Assembly: GCF_021245725.1 (NCBI RefSeq)
Contig: NZ_JAJGSX010000014.1
Span: 1-64,000, forward strand
DNA length: 64,000 bases
Reading direction: 5' to 3'
Source: Pseudonocardia sp. TRM90224
Lineage (GTDB): Bacteria; Actinomycetota; Actinomycetes; Mycobacteriales; Pseudonocardiaceae
Shown here: positions 1 to 9,628 of the stretch, piece after piece
Numbering within the stretch: position 1 is the stretch's first letter
Layout of the letters: the number at the start of each line of letters is the position of its first letter
The notes under the pieces: model-generated
What the model saw: only the letters and a program-made list of their open reading frames with translations
Databases searched by the model: none
Told to the model about the DNA's origin: nothing
Translations under genes and position numbers: made by a program

Positions 1-111
1 CACGATGGCCGTCCCCGTCGTGATCACCACGCCAAGACCGCGAACCCCTAACTCCACCACCCCACGGGACGCGACCCTTCGGCGAGCGTCTCGCGCGTAT
101 CCGGCCGGGTT

Positions 112-235
112 GTGTGCGTTGCGTACGCGAGGGCAGCAAAGCCACTTTCCGGCCCTCACAGGGCAGGAAAGTGGCTTTCCTGCCCCCCAGGTGCCGCCCC
201 AGGGTGGTCGGCAACGCGTGCGGAACGCACGCATC
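112..235. repeat. Family-1 palindromic repeat, copy A
   Basis: Two 25-base hairpins lie side by side (131-155 and 161-185). Each has an ~11-bp stem of the form GGGCAGGAAAG/CTTTCCTGCCC; the first loop is CCA, the second TGG. The second hairpin is the reverse complement of the first, so the whole unit can also pair as one long stem. Outer arms related to GTGCGTTCCGCAC flank it on both sides (112-130 and 215-233). It lies 38 bases past the stop of the fucosidase gene. Related copies are at 14825, 15844, 21290 and 61404. Nothing recognisable was seen in bases 1-111. Confidence 0.85.
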
Positions 236-273
236 CCCTTGCGTGGAGCCCTGCGGTGGGCGCGCTGGCCCGG

Positions 274-1608
<1,335 letters not shown>

Positions 1609-1622
1609 GCATGTCCCTTCGG

Positions 1623-2513
1623 TCAGCGGCCGCCGATGCCGGAGATGGCGATGCCGCGGATGAGGTGCTTCTGCAGCAGCACGACCATGAGCACCGTCGG
1701 TGCCATGGCGATGGCGCAACCGGCCATCAGCAGGTGCCACTCGTTGCCGTTCTGGCTGAGGAAGTAGCTCAGGCCCAACGGGATGGTGGCCTTCTCCTGC
1801 GAGTTGATGATGATCAGCGGCCAGAGGTAGCTGTTCCAGTAGTTGATGAAGGTGAACACCGCGAGCACGGCGATGGCCGGGCGCGCGATCGGCACGATCA
1901 CCTGCACGAGGATCCGCAGCTTGCTGGCCCCGTCGATCACGGCGGCCTCCTCCAGCTCCTGCGGGATCGAGAGGAAGAACTGCCGGAGCAGGAACGTCCC
2001 GAACGCCGAGAACGCCCACGGGAAGATCAGCGCGGCGTACGAGTTCACCCAGCCCAGCTGCTGCATGAGGATGAACAGCGGCACGACGGTGACCTCGTGC
2101 GGCACCATCAGCGTCGCCAGGTAGACCATGAAGATCGCGCCGCGGCCGCGGAATCGCAGTCGGGAGAAGGCGTACGCGGCGAGCACGGACGTCACGCAGA
2201 CCACGATCGTCCCGGAGATCGAGACGAACAGGCCGTTGAGCATGAACCGGCCGAACGGCAGGTACGCCAGCGCCTCCCCGTAGTTGCCCAGCCGCACCTC
2301 TGAGCCGAGCAGTCCGCTGCTGAACACCTCGTCGCCCGGCTTCACCGAGTTCGAGAGCATCCAGATGAAGGGCAGCAGGAACAGCAGCAGCACGAGCGTC
2401 AGCAGGACCTGCGAGAAGATCCCGCGCGGGCCGAGGCGCTGTGCGGTGGGCCGCAGCGGCGGCTCGTCCGGCTTCGCCGGCACGGTCGAGCGGGTGGCGA
2501 GGTCAGCCGTCAT
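1623..2513 (-). CDS. Sugar ABC importer permease (MalG type)
   Basis: Inner-membrane subunit of a CUT1 carbohydrate importer, 296 residues, about six membrane spans. The cytoplasmic coupling loop that docks the ATPase is visible as EELEEAAVIDGASKLR (EAA motif). Its start overlaps the end of the preceding permease by 11 bases, showing translational coupling. No ATPase gene lies in the cluster. CUT1 systems of actinobacteria often share one MsmK/MsiK ATPase encoded elsewhere, and I infer that here. Confidence 0.92.
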   Translation of the reverse strand: MTADLATRSTVPAKPDEPPLRPTAQRLGPRGIFSQVLLTLVLLLFLLPFIWMLSNSVKPGDEVFSSGLLGSEVRLGNYGEALAYLPFGRFMLNGLFVSISGTIVVCVTSVLAAYAFSRLRFRGRGAIFMVYLATLMVPHEVTVVPLFILMQQLGWVNSYAALIFPWAFSAFGTFLLRQFFLSIPQELEEAAVIDGASKLRILVQVIVPIARPAIAVLAVFTFINYWNSYLWPLIIINSQEKATIPLGLSYFLSQNGNEWHLLMAGCAIAMAPTVLMVVLLQKHLIRGIAISGIGGR

Positions 2514-3432
2514 AGTGCACCCATCGCTTCTGCCCGACGAACTGCAGCGCCGTGACCAGCATGATGATCAGGAACAGGTACCAGGCGATGGCAGAGGCCG
2601 TGCCCAGCTCGTACTGGATGAAACCCTCGCGGTAGAGGTGCATGACGACGGTCTCGGTGGCGATGCCCGGCCCGCCGTCGGTCATGATCTGCGGCTGCGC
2701 GAAGACCTGGAAAGACGTGATCAGAGTCATGATCATCGCGAAGAACATCGACGGCGAGAGCATCGGCAGCGTGACGCTCCAGAGCCGGCGGAACGGGCCG
2801 ACGCCGTCGATCGAGGCGGCCTCCTGGATCTGGTTCGGGATGGCGTCGAGGCCCGCTGAGAAGACGAGCATGTTGTAGCCGAAGCCCTGCCACACCGACA
2901 TCAGCACGACCGCGGCCATCGCCCAGCTCGGGTCGCCGAGGAAGTTGGGCGCCGGGCTGCCGAAGACCGTCTCCCAGGTCTGCGAGATCAGCCCGTTCGG
3001 CTGGTAGAGCAGCCGCCAGACCAGCGCGTTCGCCACCATCGGGGTGACCGTCGGGATGAAGAACAGCAACCGGTACAGCCCGCGCCAGCGGATCTTCGAG
3101 TTGATCCACAGCGCCAGCCCGAGCGAGACCGCCAGGTTCAGCGGCACGTACGCCAGCACGAAGACCAGCGTGTTGAGCATGACCCGGTGGAACGTCGGGT
3201 CGGTGATCAGGTCGGTGAAGTTCTCGAACCCGGCGAACTTGCGGCGGCCGAGCACGGGCCAGGCGAAGAAGCTGATCACCAGCGACCCGATGACCGGGAT
3301 CAGCGTGAACGCCAGGAACCCCGCGCCGCTCGGGGCCAGGAAGCCTGCGGCGGCCTTGCCGTCGCCGCGGCGGTGCCCGGACCCGCGTGCGGCCCGGACC
3401 GCGCCCGGTGGTGCTGCGAGAGGGACGGCCAT
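2503..3432 (-). CDS. Sugar ABC importer permease (MalF/UgpA type)
   Basis: Second membrane subunit of the CUT1 importer, 309 residues. After a basic, Gly/Ala-rich N-terminus come about six spans and an EAA loop (QIQEAASIDGVGPFRRLWSV). It starts four bases after the stop of the binding-protein gene and overlaps the next permease, so it lies in a binding protein-permease-permease-fucosidase operon. It should form a heterodimer with the MalG-type subunit. Confidence 0.92.
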   Translation of the reverse strand: MAVPLAAPPGAVRAARGSGHRRGDGKAAAGFLAPSGAGFLAFTLIPVIGSLVISFFAWPVLGRRKFAGFENFTDLITDPTFHRVMLNTLVFVLAYVPLNLAVSLGLALWINSKIRWRGLYRLLFFIPTVTPMVANALVWRLLYQPNGLISQTWETVFGSPAPNFLGDPSWAMAAVVLMSVWQGFGYNMLVFSAGLDAIPNQIQEAASIDGVGPFRRLWSVTLPMLSPSMFFAMIMTLITSFQVFAQPQIMTDGGPGIATETVVMHLYREGFIQYELGTASAIAWYLFLIIMLVTALQFVGQKRWVHYDG

Positions 3433-3436
3433 CCGC

Positions 3437-4690
3437 TCAGCCGGCCTGCTGCTGGACGAGGTCGAGGAACTCCGGCACCGGGGTCTGCCCGTTCACCGCC
3501 GCTACCCCGTGCTGCCGGAACAGCTGCGCGACCTGCGTGTACTTGGCGGTGGTCGGGGAGAAGACGCCGTTCTTGATCGCCTCCTGGAGGCCGTCACGCG
3601 CGCCGGCCAGCTCCGGTCGGAACCACTTCTCCTGCTGCGCGGTGCGTGCCGGGTAGGCGCGGCCCTGCTCGGCGAGGTACTGCAACGCCTCCGGGCCGGT
3701 GATCACCGAGATCGCCTTGAGCGCGGCCTCCGGTTGGTCGCAGTAGGTCGAGACGCCGAACCCTGAGCCCGCGACCTGGCTGTGCGAGCCGGACGCGCCG
3801 GCTGGCATCGGTGCGACGCCGACCGTGAACTTGGTCTTCTTGGCCGTGTTGATCAGCTGCCAGGGGCCGTCGACGGTCATCGCCGACTCCCCGGAGATGA
3901 ACTTGTCGAGTGCTGGGGTGCCCTCGCTCGTCGCCTGGACGGGCGCGGCGACCTTCTCCTTCGAGACGAGGTCGACGTACCACTGGGTGGCCTGCTCGAA
4001 GCCGGGCTGGGTGAGGTTCAGCTTGCCGTCGACCACCGGGTGCGTGCCCGAGGCCGAGAGCGACCACGGGGTGACGTTGTCGATGCTCGGGTAGAGCGAG
4101 AACCCGTACTTGCCGTCCTTCGTGAGCGTCCTGGCGGCGGTCATGAAGTCGTCGGTGGTCCAGCCGATCTTCGGCGCCGGGAGGCCGGCGGCCTGGAAGG
4201 CCTCGACGTTGTAGTACATGACCAGCGGTCCGAAGTCGTACGGCACACCCAGCTGCTCGCCGTCGACCTGCAGGCCTTTGACGATCGACGGGTCGAAGTC
4301 GGCCAGGTTGATGCCGGCGGCCTGCAGCTTCTCCTGGTCGAGCGGCACCAGCAACGAGGAGATCGTGGGCGCGCGCAGCGACTGGACGCCGAGGATGCAC
4401 GCCGTCTCGCCGCCGCTGGCCTGCGCGACGAGCTTCGTCCAGTAGTCGTTGAAGCCGGTCGTCTGGAACTCGATCGTGATGTCGGGGTACTTCGCGGTGA
4501 CCATGTCCGCGAGGTGCGTCCAGTTCTCGGTCTCGGCGGTCGAGCCGCTCCACATGTTCCAGACGAGCTTGGTCGGCCCGCCGGCCGCTCCGCTGGTCTC
4601 GCCGCCGCCACAACCGGCGAGCGCGAGACCTAGCGCGCAGGCCGCCGCGATCCCGGCGAACGCCCGCCGCCGGCTGTTCGTCGTGCCCAT
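3437..4690 (-). CDS. Sugar ABC importer substrate-binding lipoprotein
   Basis: Family-1 extracellular solute-binding protein, 417 residues. The N-terminus MGTTNSRRR is followed by a hydrophobic stretch and the lipobox LALAGC, so it should be anchored to the outer face of the membrane. The mature part begins with the usual TKLVWNMWSG strand of sugar-binding proteins. The start is fixed by GAGGGAG a few bases upstream; the frame stays open to 4771 but that extension covers the likely promoter. As first gene of the operon it sets import specificity; the adjacent fucosidase suggests a fucose-containing ligand (inference). Confidence 0.9.
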   Translation of the reverse strand: MGTTNSRRRAFAGIAAACALGLALAGCGGGETSGAAGGPTKLVWNMWSGSTAETENWTHLADMVTAKYPDITIEFQTTGFNDYWTKLVAQASGGETACILGVQSLRAPTISSLLVPLDQEKLQAAGINLADFDPSIVKGLQVDGEQLGVPYDFGPLVMYYNVEAFQAAGLPAPKIGWTTDDFMTAARTLTKDGKYGFSLYPSIDNVTPWSLSASGTHPVVDGKLNLTQPGFEQATQWYVDLVSKEKVAAPVQATSEGTPALDKFISGESAMTVDGPWQLINTAKKTKFTVGVAPMPAGASGSHSQVAGSGFGVSTYCDQPEAALKAISVITGPEALQYLAEQGRAYPARTAQQEKWFRPELAGARDGLQEAIKNGVFSPTTAKYTQVAQLFRQHGVAAVNGQTPVPEFLDLVQQQAG

Positions 4691-4742
4691 TGGGACTCCC
4701 TCAACACTGAGTGACCGCGCAACAGATCCGATGTCTCGGACC

Positions 4743-4771
4743 AAGATGGTGTACGCAGCGTCACACGTCAA
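4743..4771 (-). promoter_or_regulatory. Candidate promoter of the sugar-importer operon
   Basis: Read on the minus strand there is a TTGACG box (4766-4771) and a CATCTT box (4743-4748) separated by 17 bases, followed by an ~50-base leader before the binding-protein gene. A small palindrome, TCCGA-tgtc-TCGGA (4727-4740), lies just after the likely start point and could be an operator. These are consensus-based guesses. Confidence 0.35.
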
Positions 4772-4804
4772 GGCGAGAGGCCCACCTCTTTCGGCTCAGA
4801 GGTC

Positions 4805-5143
4805 CTATGTTTCTGGGCGGCGCAGGACGTCCCGCGCGGCTGCGGCGTCGCGTGGGAAGACGAGGAGTCGGAACGCCCCGGCCTCGGCCTTGCCGATGGT
4901 CGCGCGGATCCCGGCGGCGCGCAGGCGGGAGCGCAGGACACCCGCCGCGCTCTCGTCGCCCGTGCGGGTGACCTCCTGCAGCAGGCCGTCGCCGGTGGGG
5001 TCGTCGGGGTCGGGCAGGTGCGGTGCGACCTGGTCGCGCCCGGTGCCGAACGTCCAGCGCAGCAGCAGGAACAGCACGCCGGCCATGACCAGCGCACCGA
5101 GCACGACGACGAACGAGGGCGCCACGGCGCCATTGTGCGACAT
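4805..5143 (-). CDS. Small membrane protein with DUF2007-like domain
   Basis: Protein of 112 residues: an N-terminal membrane span (about residues 8-26, SFVVVLGALVMAGVLFLLL), then a soluble part in which LLQEV..., VLRSRLRAAGIRA and ...RLLVFPRDAAAARDVL follow the pattern of DUF2007 (putative signal-transducing protein). The start at MSHNG was chosen because it puts the membrane span near the N-terminus; the longer frame to 5308 would run into the ecm promoter and gene. It is transcribed away from ecm. No function can be assigned. Confidence 0.65.
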   Translation of the reverse strand: MSHNGAVAPSFVVVLGALVMAGVLFLLLRWTFGTGRDQVAPHLPDPDDPTGDGLLQEVTRTGDESAAGVLRSRLRAAGIRATIGKAEAGAFRLLVFPRDAAAARDVLRRPET

Positions 5144-5258
5144 CGGGTGACCACGCGGCCCGCTGGATCGATCCGGCGGTGTGACGGCGATCCTTCGAGC
5201 AGGTGGCTGCGGGTTACGCGCCAGTAGGATCGGGCGACCACGATGGCGGAGGTGTCCG

Positions 5259-7253
5259 GTGCCGTACCCGACCGACCACGAGCGCGACCGACCCTGGGTG
5301 ATCCGCACCTACGCCGGTCACTCGTCGGCGTCGACGTCGAACGCGCTCTACCGGCGCAACCTCGCGAAGGGCCAGACCGGGCTCTCCGTGGCGTTCGACC
5401 TGCCGACCCAGACCGGCTACGACCCCGACGACGAGCTCGCCAAGGGTGAGGTCGGCAAGGTCGGGGTGCCGGTGAGCCACATCGGCGACATGCGCACGCT
5501 CTTCGACGGCATCCCGCTCGCCGAGGCCAACACCTCGATGACGATCAACGCGCCCGCGATGTGGCTGCTCGCGCTGTACGTCGCGGTCGCCGACGAGCAC
5601 GGCGCGCCCCGCGCGACGCTGGCCGGGACCACGCAGAACGACATCGTGAAGGAGTACCTCTCCCGCGGCACCTACGTCTTCCCACCGGCGCCGAGCATGC
5701 GGTTGATCACCGACATGGTGGCCTGGTCGGTCGGCGAGATCCCCAAGTGGAACCCGATCAACATCTGCAGCTACCACCTGCAGGAGGCGGGGGCGACGCC
5801 CGCGCAGGAGCTCGCGTACGCGCTCTCGACCGCCGTCGCGGTGCTCGACTCCGTCCGCGACTCCGGCCAGGTGCCGCCCGAGCGGTTCCCCGACGTCGTC
5901 GCCCGCATCTCGTTCTTCGTGAACGCCGGGCTGCGGTTCGTCGAGGAGATGTGCAAGATGCGCGCGCTCGCGCGGCTGTGGGACGAGATCACCCGCGACC
6001 GGTACGGCGTGGAGGACCCGAAGAAGCGGCGGCTGCGCTACGGCGTGCAGGTCAACTCGCTCGGCCTGACCGAGGCGCAGCCCGAGAACAACGTCCAGCG
6101 GATCGTGCTGGAGATGCTCGCCGTGACGCTCAGCCGCGACGCGCGGGCCCGCGCGGTGCAGCTGCCCGCGTGGAACGAGGCGCTCGGCCTGCCGCGGCCG
6201 TGGGACCAGCAGTGGGCGTTGCGGATGCAGCAGGTGCTCGCCTTCGAGACCGACCTGCTGGAGTACGAGGACCTCTTCGACGGGAGCCGGGTCGTCGAGG
6301 CCAAGGTGGCCGAGCTGGTCGAGGGCGCCCGCGCGGAGATCGACCGCGTGCAGGAGATGGGCGGCGCGGTCGCCGCGGTCGAGACCGGATACATGAAGGG
6401 CCAGCTGGTGGCGTCGCTGTCGGAGCGGCGGCGGCGGATGGAGTCGGGTGAGCACGTCGTCGTCGGCGTGAACCGGTTCGACACGACCGAACCCAGCCCG
6501 CTGCAGGCGGAAGGTGCCGCCGCGATCGAGACCGTCGACCCCGCGACGGAGGCCGCCGCGATCGAGTCGATCACGAAGTGGCGGGCGGACCGCGACGCCG
6601 CCGCGGTCGAGAAGGCGCTCGCCGGGCTGCGCGACGCGGCCAAGACCGACACCAACCTGATGGACGCCTCCATCGCGTGCGCGAAGGTCGGCGTCACGAC
6701 GGGGGAGTGGGCCGGCGTGCTGCGCGGGGTGTTCGGCGAGTTCCGCGCGCCCACCGGGGTTTCGGCGGCGGTCACGGGCGCCGACGTCGCCGGCGAGATC
6801 GGTGCCGTGCGCGAGCGCGTCAAGGCGACGGGCGACGAGCTGGGCACCCGGCTGCGGATGCTGGTCGGGAAGCCCGGGCTCGACGGGCACTCCAACGGCG
6901 CCGAGCAGGTCGCCGTCCGCGCGCGTGACGTCGGGTTCGAGGTGGTCTACCAGGGCATCCGGCTCACGCCCTCGCAGATCGTGGCCGCGGCCGTCCAGGA
7001 GGGCGTGCACGTCGTCGGGCTCTCGGTGCTCTCCGGCTCCCACCTGGAGGTGGTGCCGGCGGTCGTCGAGGGGCTGCGTGCCGCGGGCGCCGACGACGTG
7101 CCGGTGATCGTCGGCGGCATCATCCCGCCCGAGGACGCCGCGGTGCTGCGCGAGCGTGGGGTTGCGGCCGTCTTCACGCCCAAGGACTACAAGCTCACGG
7201 AGATGATGGACGAGATCGTGACGATCATCCGCGGGGTGCACGAGCTGAGGTAA
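5259..7253 (+). CDS. ecm: Ethylmalonyl-CoA mutase (MeaA/Ecm)
   Basis: Adenosylcobalamin-dependent mutase of 664 residues converting (2R)-ethylmalonyl-CoA to (2S)-methylsuccinyl-CoA in the ethylmalonyl-CoA pathway. The single chain has an N-terminal barrel (RTYAGHSSASTSNALYRRNL, GLSVAFDLPTQTGYDPDD, GTTQNDIVKEYLSRG, WNPINICSYHLQEAG) and a C-terminal B12 domain with D542-x-H544-x-x-G (the LDGHSNG block). The barrel blocks match my recollection of actinobacterial MeaA rather than methylmalonyl-CoA or isobutyryl-CoA mutase, which is why I call Ecm. A GGAGG seven bases before the GTG fixes the start. Partner genes ccr, epimerase and meaB lie 24-28 kb away in this window. Confidence 0.9.
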   Translation: MPYPTDHERDRPWVIRTYAGHSSASTSNALYRRNLAKGQTGLSVAFDLPTQTGYDPDDELAKGEVGKVGVPVSHIGDMRTLFDGIPLAEANTSMTINAPAMWLLALYVAVADEHGAPRATLAGTTQNDIVKEYLSRGTYVFPPAPSMRLITDMVAWSVGEIPKWNPINICSYHLQEAGATPAQELAYALSTAVAVLDSVRDSGQVPPERFPDVVARISFFVNAGLRFVEEMCKMRALARLWDEITRDRYGVEDPKKRRLRYGVQVNSLGLTEAQPENNVQRIVLEMLAVTLSRDARARAVQLPAWNEALGLPRPWDQQWALRMQQVLAFETDLLEYEDLFDGSRVVEAKVAELVEGARAEIDRVQEMGGAVAAVETGYMKGQLVASLSERRRRMESGEHVVVGVNRFDTTEPSPLQAEGAAAIETVDPATEAAAIESITKWRADRDAAAVEKALAGLRDAAKTDTNLMDASIACAKVGVTTGEWAGVLRGVFGEFRAPTGVSAAVTGADVAGEIGAVRERVKATGDELGTRLRMLVGKPGLDGHSNGAEQVAVRARDVGFEVVYQGIRLTPSQIVAAAVQEGVHVVGLSVLSGSHLEVVPAVVEGLRAAGADDVPVIVGGIIPPEDAAVLRERGVAAVFTPKDYKLTEMMDEIVTIIRGVHELR

Positions 7254-7293
7254 AGGGGTGGTGCCTCCTCGGGGATGCGATATCACTTCACAC

Positions 7294-7518
7294 GTGAACG
7301 CGGCCCGGATCACTGTGACCATGGATGCCGACCTCGGGGCGGCGGTCCGGGCGGCCGCAGCACGGGCCAAGACGAGCGTGTCCGGCTGGCTTGCGGAAGC
7401 GGCAGCCGATCATCTGCGCAACGAGCTGCTCGGCCCGGCGCTCGATGCATGCGAGCAGGAGTACGGCGCGTTCACCGAGGCAGAACTCAACGCGGCGGCT
7501 GCTCTACTTCAGCGCTGA
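7294..7518 (+). CDS. Orphan ribbon-helix-helix antitoxin-like protein
   Basis: Protein of 74 residues starting at GTG (NAARITVTMDADLG). The strand ITVTM followed by helices ...AAVRAAAARAKTSVSGWL and AEAAADHLRNELL is the ribbon-helix-helix fold of CopG/VapB-like antitoxins. The C-terminal tail (EQEYGAFTEAELNAA) resembles toxin-binding tails in actinobacterial VapBC pairs. No toxin follows: the convergent kinase gene ends 35 bases downstream. No strong ribosome site precedes the GTG. The frame is open from 7258. Confidence 0.6.
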   Translation: MNAARITVTMDADLGAAVRAAAARAKTSVSGWLAEAAADHLRNELLGPALDACEQEYGAFTEAELNAAAALLQR

Positions 7519-7553
7519 CGGGCCGCGTCACGGCTCACGTCCGCGCGGACGGC

Positions 7554-9503
7554 TCAGCTCGCCGGTGGCAGCCGGGAGACGACGGCCTTCGCCACCTCGG
7601 TGACGTAGCCGCACAGCTCCGCCTCCGGCTGCGAGCCGTAGGCGAGCACCCCGACGACCTCGGCGCGAGCCTCGCCCGCGACGTTGTAGGAGCGCTGCGG
7701 GATGTTGGCGAAGCAGTCGCTGTTGGGCGTGTACAGCACCCGGCCCGCCCGCCCGCGGAGGTCGACCGCCTTGCCGTCGCTGTCGCTGAGCGGAGCGCGG
7801 CGGTAGTAGTCGATCCGGAGCGTGATCGGGTTGCCGGAGGTGGTGTACCAGGTGCAGGTCCAGCCGCCGAAGCCGGAGAGCGCGGACGTGTCGAGGTTGG
7901 GCACGACGGCCAGCTCGGCCGGGCTGACCAGCGTGCAAGCCGCGAGGTCCGCGATGGTGCTCGTCTCCGCGATCGGCGACCTCGTGCCGAGGCCCTTCGT
8001 GGTCAGCGTGCGGACGGCCGATTCGGCCGCGGTTTGCGCGATCGAGCACAGCGTGCTGCTCTCGACGCCGCCGCTCGACACGGCGTAGAGACGAGCCGAG
8101 TTGCGGTCGGGCAGGACGATCCGGCGCTCGCAGCGCGCCGCCTCCGGCGGGTAGGCCGCGACGAGCAGGCCGTTGATCCGCGACTCGACCCCGCCCACCG
8201 GGTCGGGCAGCTGTGCGGGGTTCTCCATGTCGGCGAAGAGCGTCGCGTACTTGCCTGCCGGCAGCGTGATGCCCGCGGCGCAGCCGGAGAAGACCGCGTT
8301 GTCGGCGTCGACGAGCGCGGTGCCGAGCGCGGCGAGGGCGTTGACGTCGATGAGCGAGCAGGGGTCGACCGTGCGTGGATCGGTGACCGCCGGGACGACC
8401 GGCGCGGCCGCCGTGGTCGTCGGGGCCGCCGTGGTCGTAGGACCGTTGGCCACGGTGGTGGACGCGCCGCGCACCACGATGATCCCCGCGACGACGAGCG
8501 CGGCGACGACGAGCGTCACCAGCGCCGCGAGCAGCAGGCGGAACCGCCCGGCCGACGGAGCCGGTGGCTGCGCGGCGTACCGGAGTGGTGGCGCAGTGGC
8601 GATGGTCGGCTCGGCGCGTCCGATGTTGGGCGTGCGCTGGTTCATGGTGACGAGCGACTGGAGGTTCTGCTGGACCAGCTCCGCGCTCGGCCGGGTATCC
8701 GGGTTGTCCGCGGTGAGCCGCAGCACAGTCTCCGTGAGCGGGCCGGCCTGCCGTGGTGGCGGCGGGTTGCCGCGGGAGATCCGCGCGAGCATGGCGAACA
8801 GGTTGTCGCTGATCGAGCCGAAGGGCGGGTTCCCCTCGACGGCCGCGTACAGCGTGGCGCCGAGTGAGTAGAGGTCGGTCTGCGGCCCGGTGCCCTCGCC
8901 GCGGGCGGTCTCCGGTGCGAAGTAGGCGGGCGTGCCGCTCAGCGCGTTCGTCGCGGTGATCGCCTGCGCCGTCGCGGCGTGCGAGATGCCGAAGTCGGTG
9001 AGCTTGACGACGCTGCCGCGGCCCAGCACCGGCTGGTCGGGGACCGCAAAACCGCTGGTCGCGACCAGGATGTTGTCGGGCTTGACGTCGCGGTGCACGA
9101 TCCCGGCGCCGTGCGCGGCCGCCAGCGCCGCCGCGACCTGCGCGCCGATGACGGCGACCTCGGCCGGCGGGAGCGCCGTCCGCTCGCGCAGGATGCTGCC
9201 GAGGCTGCGCGAGGGCAGGTACTCCATGATCAGCCACGGCTCGCCGTCCTCGACGATGACATCGAAGATCGTGACGATGTTCGGGTGGTGCAGCGCGGCG
9301 GCGATGCGCGCCTCGCGCATCGTGCGCTCCCTGGCGATCGCGGCATCGGCGGCGTTCTCGCCCATGACCTTGAGCCGTTTGACGGCCACCTCGCGACCGA
9401 GCAGCTCGTCGGTGGCGCGCCAGACCGTGCCCATGCCGCCTTCGCCGAGCTTCTCGTGCATGCGGTAGCGGCCGGCTACGCGCATGCCGCCACCGTCTTG
9501 CAT
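7554..9503 (-). CDS. Transmembrane Ser/Thr protein kinase with duplicated extracellular domain
   Basis: Protein of 649 residues. The N-terminal PknB-type kinase (about 1-270) has a glycine loop GEGGMGTVW, VAVK lysine, HRDVKPDN catalytic loop, DFG and an APE-like motif (FAPETARGEG). A proline-rich linker leads to a membrane span (about 327-349, LLLAALVTLVVAALVVAGIIV). The outer ~290 residues contain two similar cysteine-containing units beginning DPCSLIDVNALAAL and AACTLVSPAELAVV, reminiscent of DUF3558-type domains, so the sensor looks internally duplicated. The next upstream gene encodes a paralogous kinase. Ligand and substrates are unknown. Confidence 0.88.
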   Translation of the reverse strand: MQDGGGMRVAGRYRMHEKLGEGGMGTVWRATDELLGREVAVKRLKVMGENAADAAIARERTMREARIAAALHHPNIVTIFDVIVEDGEPWLIMEYLPSRSLGSILRERTALPPAEVAVIGAQVAAALAAAHGAGIVHRDVKPDNILVATSGFAVPDQPVLGRGSVVKLTDFGISHAATAQAITATNALSGTPAYFAPETARGEGTGPQTDLYSLGATLYAAVEGNPPFGSISDNLFAMLARISRGNPPPPRQAGPLTETVLRLTADNPDTRPSAELVQQNLQSLVTMNQRTPNIGRAEPTIATAPPLRYAAQPPAPSAGRFRLLLAALVTLVVAALVVAGIIVVRGASTTVANGPTTTAAPTTTAAAPVVPAVTDPRTVDPCSLIDVNALAALGTALVDADNAVFSGCAAGITLPAGKYATLFADMENPAQLPDPVGGVESRINGLLVAAYPPEAARCERRIVLPDRNSARLYAVSSGGVESSTLCSIAQTAAESAVRTLTTKGLGTRSPIAETSTIADLAACTLVSPAELAVVPNLDTSALSGFGGWTCTWYTTSGNPITLRIDYYRRAPLSDSDGKAVDLRGRAGRVLYTPNSDCFANIPQRSYNVAGEARAEVVGVLAYGSQPEAELCGYVTEVAKAVVSRLPPAS

Positions 9504-9562
9504 GTCGAGTGCCCCCTCCGCGATCGCACGCTGAGAATAGTCCGACGGAAGCTACCCCGATC

Positions 9563-9626
9563 TTCCCCACCGTTTTGCCGATTTGCACACCGTTGCGGGT
9601 CTGCAACTTGGCAAAACGGTGGGGAA
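9563..9626. repeat. Family-2 palindrome, copy 1 (3'-end hairpin)
   Basis: A perfect 17-bp stem, TTCCCCACCGTTTTGCC at the left pairing with GGCAAAACGGTGGGGAA at the right, encloses about 30 bases with a smaller TTGCA/TGCAA pairing inside. It begins two bases past the stop of the 9629-10729 kinase gene and lies upstream of the next kinase gene on the same strand, so it probably ends or attenuates that transcript. Related copies are at 53927 and 59989. Confidence 0.85.
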
Positions 9627-9628
9627 CT

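Noticed and set aside
1609..2019. N-terminal extension of the fucosidase frame
   Set aside because: It lies antisense-free but out of frame within the permease gene; the family N-terminus and a GAAGGG site begin at 1608.
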